Source: Bacteroidales bacterium (GTDB taxonomy: Bacteria; Bacteroidota; Bacteroidia; Bacteroidales; UBA7960). From it: a stretch of DNA of 14,559 nucleotides. Both the position numbers and the translations under genes were made by a program. Location of the stretch: the NCBI GenBank assembly GCA_007132825.1, contig SLNX01000161.1, positions 1 through 14,559 on the forward strand, in the 5' to 3' direction. Positions within the stretch are counted from its first letter, which is position 1; each line of letters starts with the position of its first letter. Positions 13,594 to 14,559 of this stretch are shown here, in pieces. Under the pieces are notes generated by a model. The model was given only the letters and a program-made list of their open reading frames with translations. It was not told the origin of the DNA and did not search any database.

Positions 13594-14559
13594 TTAAAGA
13601 ATCCTGAACTCGGCGGTGTATCCCCGGTAATGCACCCTGAGCAGCTGTCCGGGCAAGAAGACATCCAGACACATGCTGATTTTACGGGCTTCTTCCGGAT
13701 TGATCACGTAATATCTTAGGATACGACCATCCGCATTCATTTTCTGGTAGTAAAGGTATTCATTTTCTGTTGCTGTATTTTGGTTTATTTCTCTTCCGGT
13801 GATTATTTTTCTCTTTATAATATGGATGGAGTCATTCTCACTGATAATGTCAAATGTGGGCATTGTGAACTGCTGATGCTCCTGAAAAAAACGGGATGCC
13901 TGCGGTATACCAAAGCCGTGTGCATAGTCGTAATAGGGATAGAGAGACGAACTTTGCTCAATATTCCGGAAAAGTTCCATGTTTGTCCATCCGGGAAACA
14001 TTTGCCAGAGGCAAGCGGCAAACCCTGTTACAAGTGGGCTGGCAAAAGAGGTACCCATGGGTTGAGCCAGCCTTCGCCTGCTGGCGGCAACTACTGTGCC
14101 CAACGCGCTTACATTGGGTTTCATTCTGCCATCTGCCGTTGGACCAACGGAACTGTATGGAGCCCTTACCATCTCAGGATGTTGCAATGCACCGACGGTC
14201 AGCACACTATCTGCATCAGCAGGTGTAACAATGATTCGCCAATGATTGTCGTTTCCCTGATTACCTGCCGCATTAACAACAAGAATCCCTTTCCCTGCCG
14301 CTATGTTTGCTGCCCTTGCAACCAGTGAAGTCTTTCCATCCATCTCTTCGGGGAAATAGCGGTGAAAGATATAACCAAGAGAGGAATTGATGATATCTGC
14401 CCCATGCTGATCAGCCCATTCAACAGCGGCAAGCCAGTATTTTTCTTCGGCAAGGGGTTCTCTTCGAATCTCCGTTCGGGCAAGCAGAAATTCAGCATCG
14501 GTCGCCAGACCCAGTGGCTGGCCATCAATGATACCGGCGATTGTCGACAGAACCATCGT
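13594..14559 (-). CDS. Subtilisin-like S8 family serine protease (N-terminal part outside window)
   Basis: Partial gene: the frame runs off the right edge, and 321 residues are visible. The first visible residues (TMVLSTIAG) are the continuation of the catalytic-His motif HGT; His and Gly lie just beyond the edge. Counting from the first visible Met, the oxyanion Asn is in VVNAAGN (94-99), GP and a domain boundary follow near 138-148, and the nucleophile Ser170 is in MGTSFASPLVTG (167-178). So the visible half of the triad is intact. Residues from about 215 to 320 form a beta-rich C-terminal extension ending in TAEFRIL; I see no type IX secretion C-terminal signature. Secretion cannot be judged without the missing N-terminus. 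The next gene, a probable outer-membrane protein, starts 11 nt downstream, which suggests joint action at the cell envelope. Confidence 0.93.
   Translation of the reverse strand, partial: TMVLSTIAGIIDGQPLGLATDAEFLLARTEIRREPLAEEKYWLAAVEWADQHGADIINSSLGYIFHRYFPEEMDGKTSLVARAANIAAGKGILVVNAAGNQGNDNHWRIIVTPADADSVLTVGALQHPEMVRAPYSSVGPTADGRMKPNVSALGTVVAASRRRLAQPMGTSFASPLVTGFAACLWQMFPGWTNMELFRNIEQSSSLYPYYDYAHGFGIPQASRFFQEHQQFTMPTFDIISENDSIHIIKRKIITGREINQNTATENEYLYYQKMNADGRILRYYVINPEEARKISMCLDVFLPGQLLRVHYRGYTAEFRIL

Noticed and set aside
13780..14328. 182-codon open frame on the plus strand
   Set aside because: Entirely antisense to the subtilase catalytic domain, with a Cys-rich low-complexity translation and no recognisable motif; a shadow frame.

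Overview
The window reads as a stretch of a Bacteroidota (Bacteroidetes) chromosome, most likely from the Bacteroidales/Marinilabiliales side. I infer this from the protein families and from four exact copies of the Bacteroidetes -7 promoter box (TAnnTTTG) in the gaps upstream of genes, together with starts that lack clear Shine-Dalgarno sequences and base composition of moderate GC. No comparison could be run. Coding density is very high. Every gene but one looks intact; the exception is a subtilase cut by the right edge. No tRNA, rRNA, CRISPR array, transposase or prophage gene was seen.

Layout. (1) Positions 10-2496, minus strand: a DUF1599/Nmad1 protein, an OppB-type ABC permease and triosephosphate isomerase (tpiA). 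(2) Positions 2530-5128, plus strand, divergent from block 1: dihydropteroate synthase (folP), a membrane diadenylate cyclase (cdaA type) and a BadF/NAGK-type sugar kinase whose start overlaps the cdaA end. (3) Positions 5109-9708, minus strand: dapD, a YrdC/Sua5-type threonylcarbamoyl-AMP synthase, a CCA-adding/poly(A) polymerase-like nucleotidyltransferase with an HD domain, a pRiA4b ORF-3-like protein and miaA. The last gene overlaps the kinase gene tail to tail. (4) Positions 9709-10015: the only sizeable non-coding gap, holding a heptamer tandem array, an imperfect hairpin built from related heptamers, and outward-facing promoter boxes. (5) Positions 10016-12874, plus strand: ruvX, def, an M16 zinc protease and a class I O-methyltransferase, linked by two ATGA overlaps and a 2-nt gap. 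(6) Positions 12878-14559, minus strand: a subtilisin-like S8 protease (amino end outside the window) followed closely by a secreted or outer-membrane beta-rich protein.

How they fit together. Most genes are housekeeping: glycolysis, folate, c-di-AMP signalling, diaminopimelate/lysine synthesis, protein maturation and recombination. There is a tRNA theme in block 3: MiaA and the Sua5-type enzyme feed the two alternative modifications of A37, and the CCA enzyme completes tRNA 3' ends.

I found no clearly new multi-gene system. The best candidates for a second look are the in-phase heptamer array with its hairpin in the dapD/ruvX gap, the internally duplicated DUF1599 protein, the pRiA4b-like protein overlapping miaA, the solitary ABC permease with an enlarged periplasmic loop, and the protease/outer-membrane protein pair.
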